Below are positions 48,010 to 57,198 of a DNA stretch of 64,000 nt, piece by piece. Below the pieces are notes generated by a model that did not search any database, was not told the DNA's origin, and saw nothing but the letters and a program-made list of their open reading frames with translations. Within the stretch, counting starts at the first letter, position 1, and each line of letters starts with the position of its first letter. Source of the DNA: Sphingomonadales bacterium (GTDB lineage: Bacteria; Pseudomonadota; Alphaproteobacteria; Sphingomonadales; Sphingomonadaceae); contig JACXVD010000009.1 in assembly GCA_014763545.1 (NCBI GenBank), positions 1 to 64,000 of the forward strand, given 5' to 3'. The translations under genes were made by a program, and so were the position numbers.

Positions 48010-50301
48010 ATGCTCCCCGGCGTGACCGTTTCCCGATATCGACTGTGCGGCCCGCTGCGCAACCACGCCAGTGCGCTGGTGCTGGCGCTGGCCTGCGCCT
48101 GCTGGACCGCGCCCGTTGCCGCGCAGGATGCGCCGATGGGGGCGCCCGATGCCTCTGCCCAGCCGACCGATACCGCCACGCCCGACGCAGCGCCCGCAGA
48201 GCGGCAGATCGACTTCGAAGCCAACGAGCTGGCTTACGATTCCGAACGCGACGTGGTCACCGCATCGGGCGATGTGTTCATGCGCAGCGAAGGCAAGTCG
48301 GTGCGCGCGGACAGCGTCAGCTGGGACCGCAAGAGCGGGCAGATCCTGGCGGAAGGCAATGTCCGCTTCGTCGATGAAGACGGCAACCAGCTCTATACCC
48401 AGAGCATCGAGCTGACCGACAAATTCGAAGCCGGTTCGATGTCCGACCTGCTGCTCGCACTGCGCGAAGGCGGGCGGCTGGCCGCACGCGAAGGCCAGCG
48501 CAATGCCGATGGGACGGTCGAATTGTCCTATGCGACCTACAGCGCCTGCAGCGTGATCGGGGTCGATGGCTGCCCGAAAGACCCGAGCTGGCGCGTGACG
48601 GCCAAGCGGGTGACCTACGATCCGCAGAACCACCGCGTCCGCTTCCAGGGGGCCGTGCTCGAACTGTTCGGCGCGCGGATCCTGCCGATGCCGGGCCTCG
48701 CGGTGCGGACCGACGGGCGCGCGGTGTCGGGCTTCCTCCTGCCGGACCTGCGCGTGTCGCGGAACAACGGCATCGAAGTAAACGCCAATTACTACTGGCG
48801 CCTGGCCGAGAACAAGGACCTGACCGCAGGCGCCTATATCTTCTCCAGCGCGGTGCCGCTGGCATCGGCGCAATACCGCCAGCTGACCGACAACGGCGCG
48901 TTCCAGATCACCGGTTACCTGACGCAGAGCCGCCGCATCGACCTGGGCACCGGGGTGACCACGTCGCAGCGCGATGTGCGTGGCTACATCTTCGCCAATG
49001 GCAAGTTCCAGCTCGACCCGAACTGGAGCGTCACGGCGTCGGTGCGGCGCGCCTCCGACCGCACCTTCCTGCGCCGTTACGACATCAGCCGCGACGACCG
49101 GCTGCGCTCCACACTCGATATCGAGCGGATCGACGACGATTCCTATTTCGAGATTGCCGGCTGGGCGACGCAGACGCTGCGGGTCAACCAGCCGCAGGGG
49201 CAGGTGCCGCTGGCGCTGCCGGTGATCGACTATCGTCGCCGGCTGGCCGACCCGGTGCTGGGCGGCAAGGTTGAGCTGCAGGCCAACAGCCTGTTCATCG
49301 CGCGCGACACCGGGCAGGATACCCAGCGCGCCTTTGCCAGTGCGCAGTGGGATTTGCGGCGCATCACCGGGCTGGGCCAGGTCATCACGCTGACCGGGCT
49401 GGTGCGCGGCGACGTCTATCACACCGACGAAACCGGCCTGACCGCCACCGCCAGCTATCGCGGCAATCCCGGCTGGCAGGCGCGCGGCGTGGCACTGGCG
49501 GCGGTGGACATGAGCTGGCCCTTCGTCGGCAGCGCCTTCGGCGGCACGCAGACCTTTACCCCGCGCATCCAGCTCGTCGCCAGCCCGCCGATCAGCAATC
49601 TGTCCGTGCCCAACGAAGATTCGCGCGCGGTCGACCTCGAAGACACCAACCTGTTCTCGCTCAACCGCTTCCCCGGCTACGACCGGGTGGAGGACGGCCC
49701 GCGGGTGACCTACGGGTTCAACTGGCAGCTAGACATCCCCGGCTGGCGGCTGGAGGCGACGTTCGGCCAATCCTACCGGCTGGACAACAAGGCCACGATC
49801 CTGCCCGATGGCACCGGCCTGTCCGATCGCGCATCCGATTACGTCGGGCGCACGGTGCTGCGCTATCGCAACCTGGTGAAGATCACCCACCGCTTCCGGC
49901 TCGACAAGGACAATTTCGCCGTCCGCCGCAACGAATTCGACGCGACGGTCGGCAGCGAGAAAACCTATGTCGAGGTCGGTTACCTGCGGCTCAATCGTGA
50001 CATTACCACGGTGGAGGATTTGCAGGATCGCGAGGAATTACGCGTGGCCGGGCGGGTCGCCTTTGCCAATTACTGGTCGGTGTTCGGTTCGGGCGTGTTC
50101 AACCTGACCGATCGCAACGAAGACCCGACGCTGACCTCCGACGGGTTCGATCCGCTGCGCACTCGGCTCGGCGTCGCCTATAGCGACGACTGCCTCGAAT
50201 TCGGGATCACCTGGCGGCGCGACTATGTAAATGCGGGCGACGCGCGCCGGGGCAACACTTTCCAGCTGCATTTCGCGCTCAAGACGCTCGGCTTCCAGTA
50301 A
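48010..50301 (+). CDS. lptD: LPS-assembly outer membrane protein LptD
   Basis: About 763 residues. Signal peptide (SALVLALACACWTAPVAAQ). N-terminal LptA-like domain (QIDFEANELAYDSERDVVTASGDVFMRSEGKSVRADSV: key EANEL, D-x-E-x-x-VTASGDV), then the large barrel (LLPDLRVSRNNGIEVNANYYW; FALKTLGFQ at the end). Inserts LPS in the outer leaflet with LptE. The exact start is uncertain (ATG 48010 or GTG 48022). Heads lptD-surA-pdxA-rsmA. Confidence 0.95.
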   Translation: MLPGVTVSRYRLCGPLRNHASALVLALACACWTAPVAAQDAPMGAPDASAQPTDTATPDAAPAERQIDFEANELAYDSERDVVTASGDVFMRSEGKSVRADSVSWDRKSGQILAEGNVRFVDEDGNQLYTQSIELTDKFEAGSMSDLLLALREGGRLAAREGQRNADGTVELSYATYSACSVIGVDGCPKDPSWRVTAKRVTYDPQNHRVRFQGAVLELFGARILPMPGLAVRTDGRAVSGFLLPDLRVSRNNGIEVNANYYWRLAENKDLTAGAYIFSSAVPLASAQYRQLTDNGAFQITGYLTQSRRIDLGTGVTTSQRDVRGYIFANGKFQLDPNWSVTASVRRASDRTFLRRYDISRDDRLRSTLDIERIDDDSYFEIAGWATQTLRVNQPQGQVPLALPVIDYRRRLADPVLGGKVELQANSLFIARDTGQDTQRAFASAQWDLRRITGLGQVITLTGLVRGDVYHTDETGLTATASYRGNPGWQARGVALAAVDMSWPFVGSAFGGTQTFTPRIQLVASPPISNLSVPNEDSRAVDLEDTNLFSLNRFPGYDRVEDGPRVTYGFNWQLDIPGWRLEATFGQSYRLDNKATILPDGTGLSDRASDYVGRTVLRYRNLVKITHRFRLDKDNFAVRRNEFDATVGSEKTYVEVGYLRLNRDITTVEDLQDREELRVAGRVAFANYWSVFGSGVFNLTDRNEDPTLTSDGFDPLRTRLGVAYSDDCLEFGITWRRDYVNAGDARRGNTFQLHFALKTLGFQ

Positions 50302-50432
50302 GCCGTGTTGCGCGATGGCGGTGCAAAGCCGCGTCTCGGCAATTGGCAGCGGGCGGCAAACGCGCTATCCGCCGCGCACTCATCTACGGTTAAGCCGTCA
50401 TCGGCCAACCGGCGGGGATTGTCGGGCGCGCC

Positions 50433-50462
50433 ATGCGCGCTGCAAACGGATTGATTGCGTGA
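50433..50462 (+). CDS. Possible 9-codon leader peptide overlapping the surA start
   Basis: ATG at 50433 reads MRAANGLIA and stops at TGA 50460-50462, overlapping surA's GTG (GTGA). This could couple translation to surA. It may equally be chance; no clear ribosome-binding site precedes it. Confidence 0.25.
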   Translation: MRAANGLIA

Positions 50463-51814
50463 TCGAAAAGACCAAATCGAAGCTTGTTTCGTGCCTCGCC
50501 GTGTTCGGCCTCGTCCTCGCTCCGATTGCGGCGACGGCGCAGGATGCTGCCGGAGTGGATTCGGGCGATGGCGGGCTGAACATTCCCGAAAATGTGACGC
50601 TGCTCGGCCAGAACGATCCCAATGTCCGCACCGCCACCGCCGTGGTCAACGGGCAGGTGATCACCGGCACCGACATCGACCAGCGCATGGCGCTGGTGCT
50701 GGCAGCATCGCAAGGGCAGAAGATTTCGCCGCAGGAAATGCAGATGCTGCGGATGCAGGTGCTGCGCAATCTGATCGACGAAACGCTGCAGATCCAGGCA
50801 GCGGCGGCGCAGGAAATCTCGGTCGATCCGGCAGAGATCGAACAGACCTATGCCCAGGTCGCCGCGCGCAATTTCGGCCAGGATACGGCCGCGATGGACA
50901 AATATCTCTATTCGATCGGTTCCTCGCCCGCTTCGCTCAAGCGGCAGATCGAAGGCGAAACTGCCTGGCGCCGCCTGCTCCAGCGCAATGTCACCCCCTT
51001 CGTCAACGTGTCGGAAGAAGAGGTGAACGAAATCCTCAAGCGGCTCGAGGAATCGCGCGGGACCGAAGAATATCGCCTCGGCGAAATCTACCTCTCCGCC
51101 ACCCCCGAAACGCGTGAAGCGGTCGGCCAGAATGCGGCGCGCATCGTGCAGCAGTTGCAGCAGGGCGGCAGCTTCGTCGCCTATGCCCGCCAGTTCTCCG
51201 AAGCGTCGACCGCTGCGGTCGGTGGCGACCTTGGCTGGGTGCGGCTGGGCCAGCTCCCGCCGGAACTGGCGACCGTGGCGCGCAGCATGCAGCCCGGCCA
51301 GCTGGTCGGCCCGGTGGAAATTCCCGGCGGTTTCTCGATCCTTTACCTGATCGACAAGCGGCAGGTGCTGATGGCCGACCCGCGCGACGCCATGCTCAGC
51401 CTCAAGCAGATTTCGATCAGCTTCCCCAAGGGCATCAGCCAGGATGAAGCCAATGCGCGGGTGGAAAATTTCACCGCCGGCGTCCGCACTATCAAGGGTT
51501 GCGGCGACGCCGAGCGGGCCGCGGCCGCGCTGGGTGCCGATGTCGTCTCGAACGACCAGATCCGCGTGCGCGCCTTGCCCGAGCAGCTGCAGGGCGTGCT
51601 GCTGCAGATGCAGGTCGGGCAGGTCACCCCGCCCTTCGGCTCTGTGGAAGACGGCGTGCGCGTGCTGATGCTGTGCGGGCGTGACGATCCCAAGGTCGAA
51701 AGCGGCCCGGATTTCGACACGATCATGGCCCAGCTCGAAGACGAGCGCGTGCAGAAGCGCGCCCAGCGTTACCTGCGCGACCTGCGCGGCGACGCGATCA
51801 TCGAGTATAATTGA
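50459..51814 (+). CDS. surA: Periplasmic peptidyl-prolyl isomerase SurA
   Basis: 451 residues. Outer-membrane protein chaperone. Signal peptide (LVSCLAVFGLVLAPIAATAQ), N-terminal chaperone helices (NGQVITGTDIDQRMAL; LIDETLQIQAAAAQEI), then one parvulin domain (LGEIYLSATPETREAVGQ; GGDLGWVRLGQLPPELATVA) and a degenerate second (LKQISISFPKGISQDEAN). Start GTG at 50459, the only in-frame start close to the signal peptide. Third-position partner of lptD as in enterobacteria. Confidence 0.94.
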   Translation: MIEKTKSKLVSCLAVFGLVLAPIAATAQDAAGVDSGDGGLNIPENVTLLGQNDPNVRTATAVVNGQVITGTDIDQRMALVLAASQGQKISPQEMQMLRMQVLRNLIDETLQIQAAAAQEISVDPAEIEQTYAQVAARNFGQDTAAMDKYLYSIGSSPASLKRQIEGETAWRRLLQRNVTPFVNVSEEEVNEILKRLEESRGTEEYRLGEIYLSATPETREAVGQNAARIVQQLQQGGSFVAYARQFSEASTAAVGGDLGWVRLGQLPPELATVARSMQPGQLVGPVEIPGGFSILYLIDKRQVLMADPRDAMLSLKQISISFPKGISQDEANARVENFTAGVRTIKGCGDAERAAAALGADVVSNDQIRVRALPEQLQGVLLQMQVGQVTPPFGSVEDGVRVLMLCGRDDPKVESGPDFDTIMAQLEDERVQKRAQRYLRDLRGDAIIEYN

Positions 51815-52824
51815 CCGACACCGCCCTCCCCCCGCTGGCGCTCTCGCTGGGCGATCCGGCGGGGATCGGGCCGGAACTGATCGTGCAGGCATGGGCCGAT
51901 CGCGCGGCTGAGCGCCTGCCCGCTTTCTTCGCGACCGGCGGTGCCGGGCTGTTGGCCCAAGCCGCTGCCGTGCACGGCCTGACCGTGCCGGTGACGCGGA
52001 TCGACCATCCCGCGGAGGCGCCGGCGGTATTCGCATCGGCCCTGCCGGTTCTGGGCGACGCCGACGCCCCCTATCGCCCCGGCGAGCCAAATCAGGCGGG
52101 CGCGCGGCTGGCGCTGGCATCGCTGACCGAGGCAACCCGCCTGGCGGTGGATGGGCAGGCATCGGGGATCGTCACCGGCCCCATCGCCAAGGCGCTGCTC
52201 GCGCAAGTCGGCTTTGTTTACCCTGGCCAGACCGAATTCGTCGCTGCGGCCTGCGGCGTGACGGCGGGCGACGCGGTGATGATGCTCGCCGGACCGCAAT
52301 TGCGCACCGTCCCGATCACCGTCCACGTCGCGCTCGCCGAGGTTCCGCTGCTGCTCACCAGCGACATGATCGTGCGGCGCGGGCGGATTGCCGCGCAGGC
52401 CCTGGCGCGCGATTTCGGCATTGCCGCCCCGCGCCTCGCCTTCGCCGGGCTCAATCCCCATGCAGGCGAAAGCGGCAGGATGGGCAGCGAGGAAGAACGC
52501 ATCATCGCCCCCGCGCTCGACGCGCTCCGCGCCGAAGGGATCGATGCAACCGGCCCGCACCCCGCCGATGCCATGTTCACAGCAAGGGCGCGCGCCACCT
52601 ACGATCTCGCGCTGTGCATGTATCACGACCAGGCGCTGATCCCGCTCAAGACGCTCGATTTCGATGCCGGGGTCAATGTCACCCTTGGCTTGCCGATCGT
52701 GCGCACCAGCCCCGACCATGGCACCGCCTTTGCCATCGCGGGCCAGCGTGTCGCCGAAGCCGGGGCAACGATCGCCGCGATCCGGATGGCGGGCGAGATG
52801 GCAGCAAGGCGCGCCCATGGCTGA
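51811..52824 (+). CDS. pdxA: 4-hydroxythreonine-4-phosphate dehydrogenase
   Basis: 337 residues. Pyridoxal phosphate synthesis. [20 protein letters not shown] at the start, [14 protein letters not shown]-like [22 protein letters not shown] and [19 protein letters not shown] with its metal histidines. Start is TTG overlapping the surA stop (TTGA). Ends inside the rsmA start (8-bp overlap). Confidence 0.95.
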   Translation: MTDTALPPLALSLGDPAGIGPELIVQAWADRAAERLPAFFATGGAGLLAQAAAVHGLTVPVTRIDHPAEAPAVFASALPVLGDADAPYRPGEPNQAGARLALASLTEATRLAVDGQASGIVTGPIAKALLAQVGFVYPGQTEFVAAACGVTAGDAVMMLAGPQLRTVPITVHVALAEVPLLLTSDMIVRRGRIAAQALARDFGIAAPRLAFAGLNPHAGESGRMGSEEERIIAPALDALRAEGIDATGPHPADAMFTARARATYDLALCMYHDQALIPLKTLDFDAGVNVTLGLPIVRTSPDHGTAFAIAGQRVAEAGATIAAIRMAGEMAARRAHG

Positions 52825-53638
52825 GGTGGCCCTGCCCCCCTTGCGCGAGGTGATCGCCCGGCACGGGTTGAGCGCGTCGAAGGCGCTCGGCCAGAATTTC
52901 CTGTTCGACGAACAATTGCTCGACCGGATTGCCGCGATCCCCGGCGATCTTGCCGGGCAGCAGGTGCTCGAGGTCGGTCCCGGCCCCGGCGGCCTGACCC
53001 GCGCCCTGCTCCGCGCCGGGGCGCAGGTAACCGCGATCGAGATGGATCGCCGCTGCCTGCCCGCCCTCGCCGAACTGGGCGAGGCCTTCCCGGGCAAGCT
53101 GCGGGTGATCGAAGGCGATGCGATGAAGGTCGATCACGGGATCGAGGGGCCGTACCACATCGTCGCCAACCTGCCCTACAATGTCGGGACCGCGCTGTTC
53201 ACCGGCTGGCTGGGCGGGCAGGCATGGCCGCCGCAATGGCAGAGCCTGACGCTGATGTTCCAGCTGGAGGTGGCGCAGCGGATCGTCGCCCAGCCCGACA
53301 GCAACGCCTACGGGCGGCTGGCCGTGCTGGCGCAATGGCGATCGACGGCCAAGCTGGCGATGAAGGTCCACCGCAGCGCCTTCACCCCGCCGCCCAAGGT
53401 GATGAGCGCCATCGTCCATGTTGTGCCCGGCACCATGCCCGAGGGTGTGAGCGCGCGCATGCTCGAACGCCTGACCGAAGCCGCCTTCGGCCAGCGCCGC
53501 AAGATGCTCCGTCAGAGCCTCAAGGGCGTCCCCGGTGCGGTCGCAGCACTGGAAGTGCTCGGCATCGACCCGCAACGCCGCGCCGAAACGCTGGCGGTCA
53601 GCGACTTTGTCGATCTGGCACGCCTGCTTTCGAACTGA
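52817..53638 (+). CDS. rsmA: 16S rRNA dimethyladenosine transferase
   Basis: 273 residues. KsgA family; dimethylates A1518/A1519 of 16S r[21 protein letters not shown] motif [15 protein letters not shown], catalytic [11 protein letters not shown] and the C-terminal [14 protein letters not shown] at 52817 overlaps pdxA by 8 bp. Last gene of the lptD operon. Confidence 0.96.
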   Translation: MAEVALPPLREVIARHGLSASKALGQNFLFDEQLLDRIAAIPGDLAGQQVLEVGPGPGGLTRALLRAGAQVTAIEMDRRCLPALAELGEAFPGKLRVIEGDAMKVDHGIEGPYHIVANLPYNVGTALFTGWLGGQAWPPQWQSLTLMFQLEVAQRIVAQPDSNAYGRLAVLAQWRSTAKLAMKVHRSAFTPPPKVMSAIVHVVPGTMPEGVSARMLERLTEAAFGQRRKMLRQSLKGVPGAVAALEVLGIDPQRRAETLAVSDFVDLARLLSN

Positions 53639-53644
53639 CGGATC

Positions 53645-53661
53645 GTTCGAATAATTCGAAC
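53645..53661. promoter_or_regulatory. Palindromic site GTTCGAA-TAA-TTCGAAC
   Basis: Perfect 7-bp arms around a 3-bp spacer, 78 bp before the start of the dioxygenase remnant and just after rsmA. Looks like a transcription-factor operator or a small hairpin. It does not fit the alphaproteobacterial LexA direct repeat (GTTC-N7-GTTC). Confidence 0.4.
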
Positions 53662-53739
53662 ATTCTTTCCCGGTTTTCTTCAGATGCACTGGGTGGTCGA
53701 ACGGCCTAACTTGCACGGGCAAGGCAAGGAGCCAACGCG

Positions 53740-54198
53740 ATGACCACCAACCACCAGCCCAGTTTCTACATTCCCCACGGTGGCGGACCGTGCTTCTTCA
53801 TGGACGATCCCGCCGGCACATGGACGGGCATGGAGCGCTTCCTGCGCGACCTGCCCAGCCAGTTGCCCGCGCCGCCCAAGGCCATCCTCGTCGTCTCCGG
53901 ACATTGGGAGACGCAGGGCTTCCGCTTCACTTCGGCGGAAAAGCCGACGTTGCTGTTCGACTATTACGGGTTCCCCGAGCACACCTATCGGCTGCGTTAC
54001 GACGTGCCCGGCTCGCCCGAATTGGCGGGCAAGGCAGCGCAGCTGCTGCGCGATGCTCCCGCCGGCCGGTTCAGCCACCCGCGCGAGGAGCACCTGATCC
54101 CGCTGATGGTCGCTGCCGGGGCCTCGCGCCACGCAGGAAGCACCGCCTTTAACCAGCGGGTCATGCAAACGGCGATCTCGGGCTACCGGTTCGACTAG
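53740..54198 (+). pseudogene. Internally deleted DODA-type extradiol dioxygenase
   Basis: 152 residues, whereas family members run about 250-270. The first 104 residues match the N-terminal part: FYIPHGGGPCFFMDD (H13), ILVVSGHWE (H55), YYGFPEHTYRLRYDVPGSPELA. The last 44 match the C-terminus: FSHPREEHLIPLMVAAGA and AFNQRVMQTAISGYRFD. The middle roughly 110 residues, including the second metal/acid-base histidine block (usually DHGxxxPL, then a long strand region), are missing in frame. The reading frame has no stop, so a product could still be made, but the ring-cleavage site would be incomplete. Called a remnant on this basis. Confidence 0.72.
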
Positions 54199-54890
54199 TG
54201 CGCCTCCGCCCTGAGCAGAGTTCGGCAACCGCTGCTATCTGCGTGCTGGCTGCTTCCCCAGCTGCGATAGCCCTCCACATCGACATGAAAGCGACCGGTC
54301 GAATTCCGGCTCGGGCTCGCGGGATCGAAATAGGCGCCGAGTCCAAACTTGCTGCCCGGGCCAAGTTCGGCTTGCAGCCTGCAAAGTGTGGCAAACATCT
54401 GCCGCTTGTCGGCGCTGCCAGGAGCAACCAGGTCGAGCGCACGGAAACCGAGATGCTTGCTGCGACTGGCTCCACCGACGCATTCGTTGAATGCCTCGGT
54501 GCGATAGGCCGAAACCACCTCCAGACTGCCGATACGCGGAATCAGATGGTCGCGCAGTAGGCGCAGCGACGGGACGATGTGCTGCCATTGATCCCTCGGC
54601 GGCATGAAAAATGCCGGACGCGGACAGCCCGATCGGTCATTCACGTCAGTGCGCAGCAGCTGCCAATTGGGCACCACGCCCGCAACGCCGTGCCGTGCGA
54701 GGAAGCGCTCGAACTCGGCATACTCTCTCGGCCGCTGGCTATCTTCGGCCAGCCAGATCTCGAATGACGAGCGCGAGTAGCGGCTCGCAGCCGAAAGCGG
54801 CGCATTCCGAGAGGGAAGCCGGTCAGCGAACAACGCAACGGCGGCGCCGGCGATCAGGAGTAGCAGAAGGACGAGAGCAACGCGCTTCAT
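54195..54890 (-). CDS. M15 peptidase (D-Ala-D-Ala carboxypeptidase-like), membrane anchored
   Basis: 231 residues. N-terminal anchor (VALVLLLLLIAGAAVALFA). Zinc peptidase motifs of M15: EVVSAYRTEAFNECVGG, SKHLGFRALDLV (S-x-H-x-x-G-x-A-x-D type) and HVDVEGYRSWG. Likely trims peptidoglycan peptides in the periplasm. Its stop overlaps the dioxygenase remnant's stop by 4 bp, a tail-to-tail contact. Confidence 0.82.
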   Translation of the reverse strand: MKRVALVLLLLLIAGAAVALFADRLPSRNAPLSAASRYSRSSFEIWLAEDSQRPREYAEFERFLARHGVAGVVPNWQLLRTDVNDRSGCPRPAFFMPPRDQWQHIVPSLRLLRDHLIPRIGSLEVVSAYRTEAFNECVGGASRSKHLGFRALDLVAPGSADKRQMFATLCRLQAELGPGSKFGLGAYFDPASPSRNSTGRFHVDVEGYRSWGSSQHADSSGCRTLLRAEAH

Positions 54891-54900
54891 CCTACCGGTC

Positions 54901-57000
54901 TTAGCCCGCCTTTTTCACCTGGCGCCAGTGGTGCAGCAAGGGCTCGGTGTAGCCGCTCGGCTGTTCGACGCCCTTGAACACCAGGTCCATCGCTGCGCGG
55001 AATGCCGGGCCTTCCTCGTTGCCGACCAGCGGGACGTATGAAGGATCGCCCGCATTCTGCGCGTCGACCTTGGCGGCCATGCGGCGCAGGCTGTCCATCA
55101 CCTGTTCGCGCGTGCAGACGCCGTGGAGCAGCCAGTTGGCCATGTGCTGCGATGAAATGCGCAAGGTTGCGCGGTCTTCCATCAGGCCCACATCGTTGAT
55201 GTCGGGCACCTTGGAACAGCCGACCCCGGCGTCGATCCAGCGCACGACATAGCCCAGCAGGCCCTGCGCATTGTTATCGAGCTCCTCGCGCACCTCGTCT
55301 TCCGACCAGTTGGTGCCGTCGGCCAGCGGGATGGTGAGCAGATCGTCCAGCGGCGGGATTTCTCCGAGCCCCTGCTGCACTTCGAACACGTCCATCCGGT
55401 GATAATGCATCGCGTGCAGAGTCGCGGCGGTCGGGCTTGGCACCCAGGCGGTGTTGGCCCCGGCCTTCAGGTGCCCGATTTTCTGCTCCATCATGTCGTG
55501 CATCATGTCGGGCGCGGCCCACATGCCCTTGCCGATCTGCGCCTTGCCCGACAGCCCGTGCTTGAGCCCGATGGCGACATTGCGTTTCTCGTAGGCGTCG
55601 AGCCATTTGCTGGCTTTCATCGCGCCCTTGCGGACCATCGGCCCGGCCTGCATCGAAGTGTGGATCTCGTCCCCGGTGCGGTCGAGGAAGCCGGTGTTGA
55701 TGAACACGATCCGGTCCTTCACCGCATGGATGCAGGCTGCCAGATTGGCGGAGGTACGCCGCTCCTCGTCCATCACGCCGACCTTGATCGTGTGGCGCGG
55801 CAGGGCCAGCAGATCCTCCACGGCATCGAACAGGTCGTTGGTGAAGGCGCATTCGTCCGGCCCGTGTTGCTTGGGCTTGACGATATAGATCGATCCGCTG
55901 CGGCTGTTGGGCCAGCGCACATGGCCCTCCACCCCCAGCGCGCCGATCGCGCTGGTGAACACCGCATCCATGATCCCTTCGGGGATTTCCTTGCCATCGG
56001 GCAGCAGGATTGCCGGATTGGTCATCAGGTGCCCGACATTGCGCACGAACAGCAGGCTGCGGCCGGGCAGGACGATTTCCTCGCCCGCTGGCGTGGTGAC
56101 GCGCTTGTCGTCGGCCAGCTGGCGGGTCATCTGCCGCCCCCCCTTCTCGAACGTGTCCTGCAGATCGCCGCGGATCACGCCGAGCCAATTGGTATAGGCG
56201 AGCAGCTTGTCCTCGGCATCGACCGCGGCGACCGAATCCTCGCAGTCGCAAATGGTCGTCAGCGCCGCTTCGAGCAGGACATCGGCAATCCCCGAAGGAT
56301 CGCTCGCGCCGATCGGGCTGGTGCGGTCGAACACCACTTCGACATGCAGCCCGTTGTTGCGGAACATGCGGCCGTTTTCCGTTTCGCCGACATATTGCGC
56401 CGGATCGGCCAGTTCGATGCCGTTCGCCGGGTCGCCCAGATCGGTCCAGCTGCCATTCGCCAGCGGGATCGCCTGGTCGAGGAACGCCTTGGCCGCCGCG
56501 ATCACCGCTGCGCCGCGTTGCTCGTCATAGCCACCGGGCTTGGCAGCGGGCGCGTCCAGCGCGTCGGTGCCGTAGAAAGCGTCATACAGGCTGCCCCAGC
56601 GCGCATTTGCGGCGTTGAGCAGGAACCGCGCGTTGAGCACGGGCACGACCAGCTGCGGCCCGGCCATGGTCGCGATTTCCTTATCGACGCCTTGCGTGCC
56701 GATGGCGAAATCGGCGGGCTCGTCCACCAGGTAACCGATGTCCGCCAGGAAGCTGCGATAGGCTTGCGCATCGTGCGGCTGGCCGCGGCGCGCCTTGTGC
56801 CACTCGTCGATCCGCGCCTGCAGCATTTCGCGCTGCGCCAGCAACTCGCGATTGCGCCGCGCCATGGTGTTGGCCAGATTCGCAAACCCGGCCCAGAATG
56901 CCGCAACATCGCGACCGAGCACCTGCAGCACTTCGCCTTCGATGAAGGCGGCGAGCGCGGCATCGACCTGAAGACCGGAGCGGAGCGTGTATTCTGACAT
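54901..57000 (-). CDS. glcB: Malate synthase G
   Basis: 699 residues. Glyoxylate plus acetyl-CoA to malate. G-isoform features: MSEYTLRSGLQVDAALAAFIE at the start, VDAEDKLLAYTNWLG, FVRNVGHLMTNPAI, RWPNSRSGSIYIVKPKQHGPDE (key parts), VGVMDEERRTSANL, FINTGFLDRTGDEIH, and QHMANWLLHG near the end. Start ATG 57000; five codons more upstream are possible. The partner isocitrate lyase is not seen nearby. Confidence 0.96.
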   Translation of the reverse strand: MSEYTLRSGLQVDAALAAFIEGEVLQVLGRDVAAFWAGFANLANTMARRNRELLAQREMLQARIDEWHKARRGQPHDAQAYRSFLADIGYLVDEPADFAIGTQGVDKEIATMAGPQLVVPVLNARFLLNAANARWGSLYDAFYGTDALDAPAAKPGGYDEQRGAAVIAAAKAFLDQAIPLANGSWTDLGDPANGIELADPAQYVGETENGRMFRNNGLHVEVVFDRTSPIGASDPSGIADVLLEAALTTICDCEDSVAAVDAEDKLLAYTNWLGVIRGDLQDTFEKGGRQMTRQLADDKRVTTPAGEEIVLPGRSLLFVRNVGHLMTNPAILLPDGKEIPEGIMDAVFTSAIGALGVEGHVRWPNSRSGSIYIVKPKQHGPDECAFTNDLFDAVEDLLALPRHTIKVGVMDEERRTSANLAACIHAVKDRIVFINTGFLDRTGDEIHTSMQAGPMVRKGAMKASKWLDAYEKRNVAIGLKHGLSGKAQIGKGMWAAPDMMHDMMEQKIGHLKAGANTAWVPSPTAATLHAMHYHRMDVFEVQQGLGEIPPLDDLLTIPLADGTNWSEDEVREELDNNAQGLLGYVVRWIDAGVGCSKVPDINDVGLMEDRATLRISSQHMANWLLHGVCTREQVMDSLRRMAAKVDAQNAGDPSYVPLVGNEEGPAFRAAMDLVFKGVEQPSGYTEPLLHHWRQVKKAG

Positions 57001-57198
57001 GGTTCCTCGCGACAATTGGGCCGTGGCGTCGGGCCACGACTGGGGTTAGCATGGCAAATCCCGGGGAGGAACGGGCGCGCTCATGGCCAATAGTCGTAGC
57101 AATTGCAAGACATGGGTGATGGCCGCCGCCCTTCACCCCCACCCTTATCGGGGCGGGGGGTTGGACAGCGTGCGAGGGGCGGCTAGACGCGGTTGCAT

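Noticed and set aside
53641-53665. SOS (LexA) box before the dioxygenase remnant
   Set aside because: It is an inverted repeat, not the GTTC-N7-GTTC direct repeat used by alphaproteobacteria.
57120-57198. C/G-rich run CACCCCCACCC...GGGGCGGGGGG as a terminator
   Set aside because: Pairing is short and imperfect, no T-run follows, and it sits between divergent genes.
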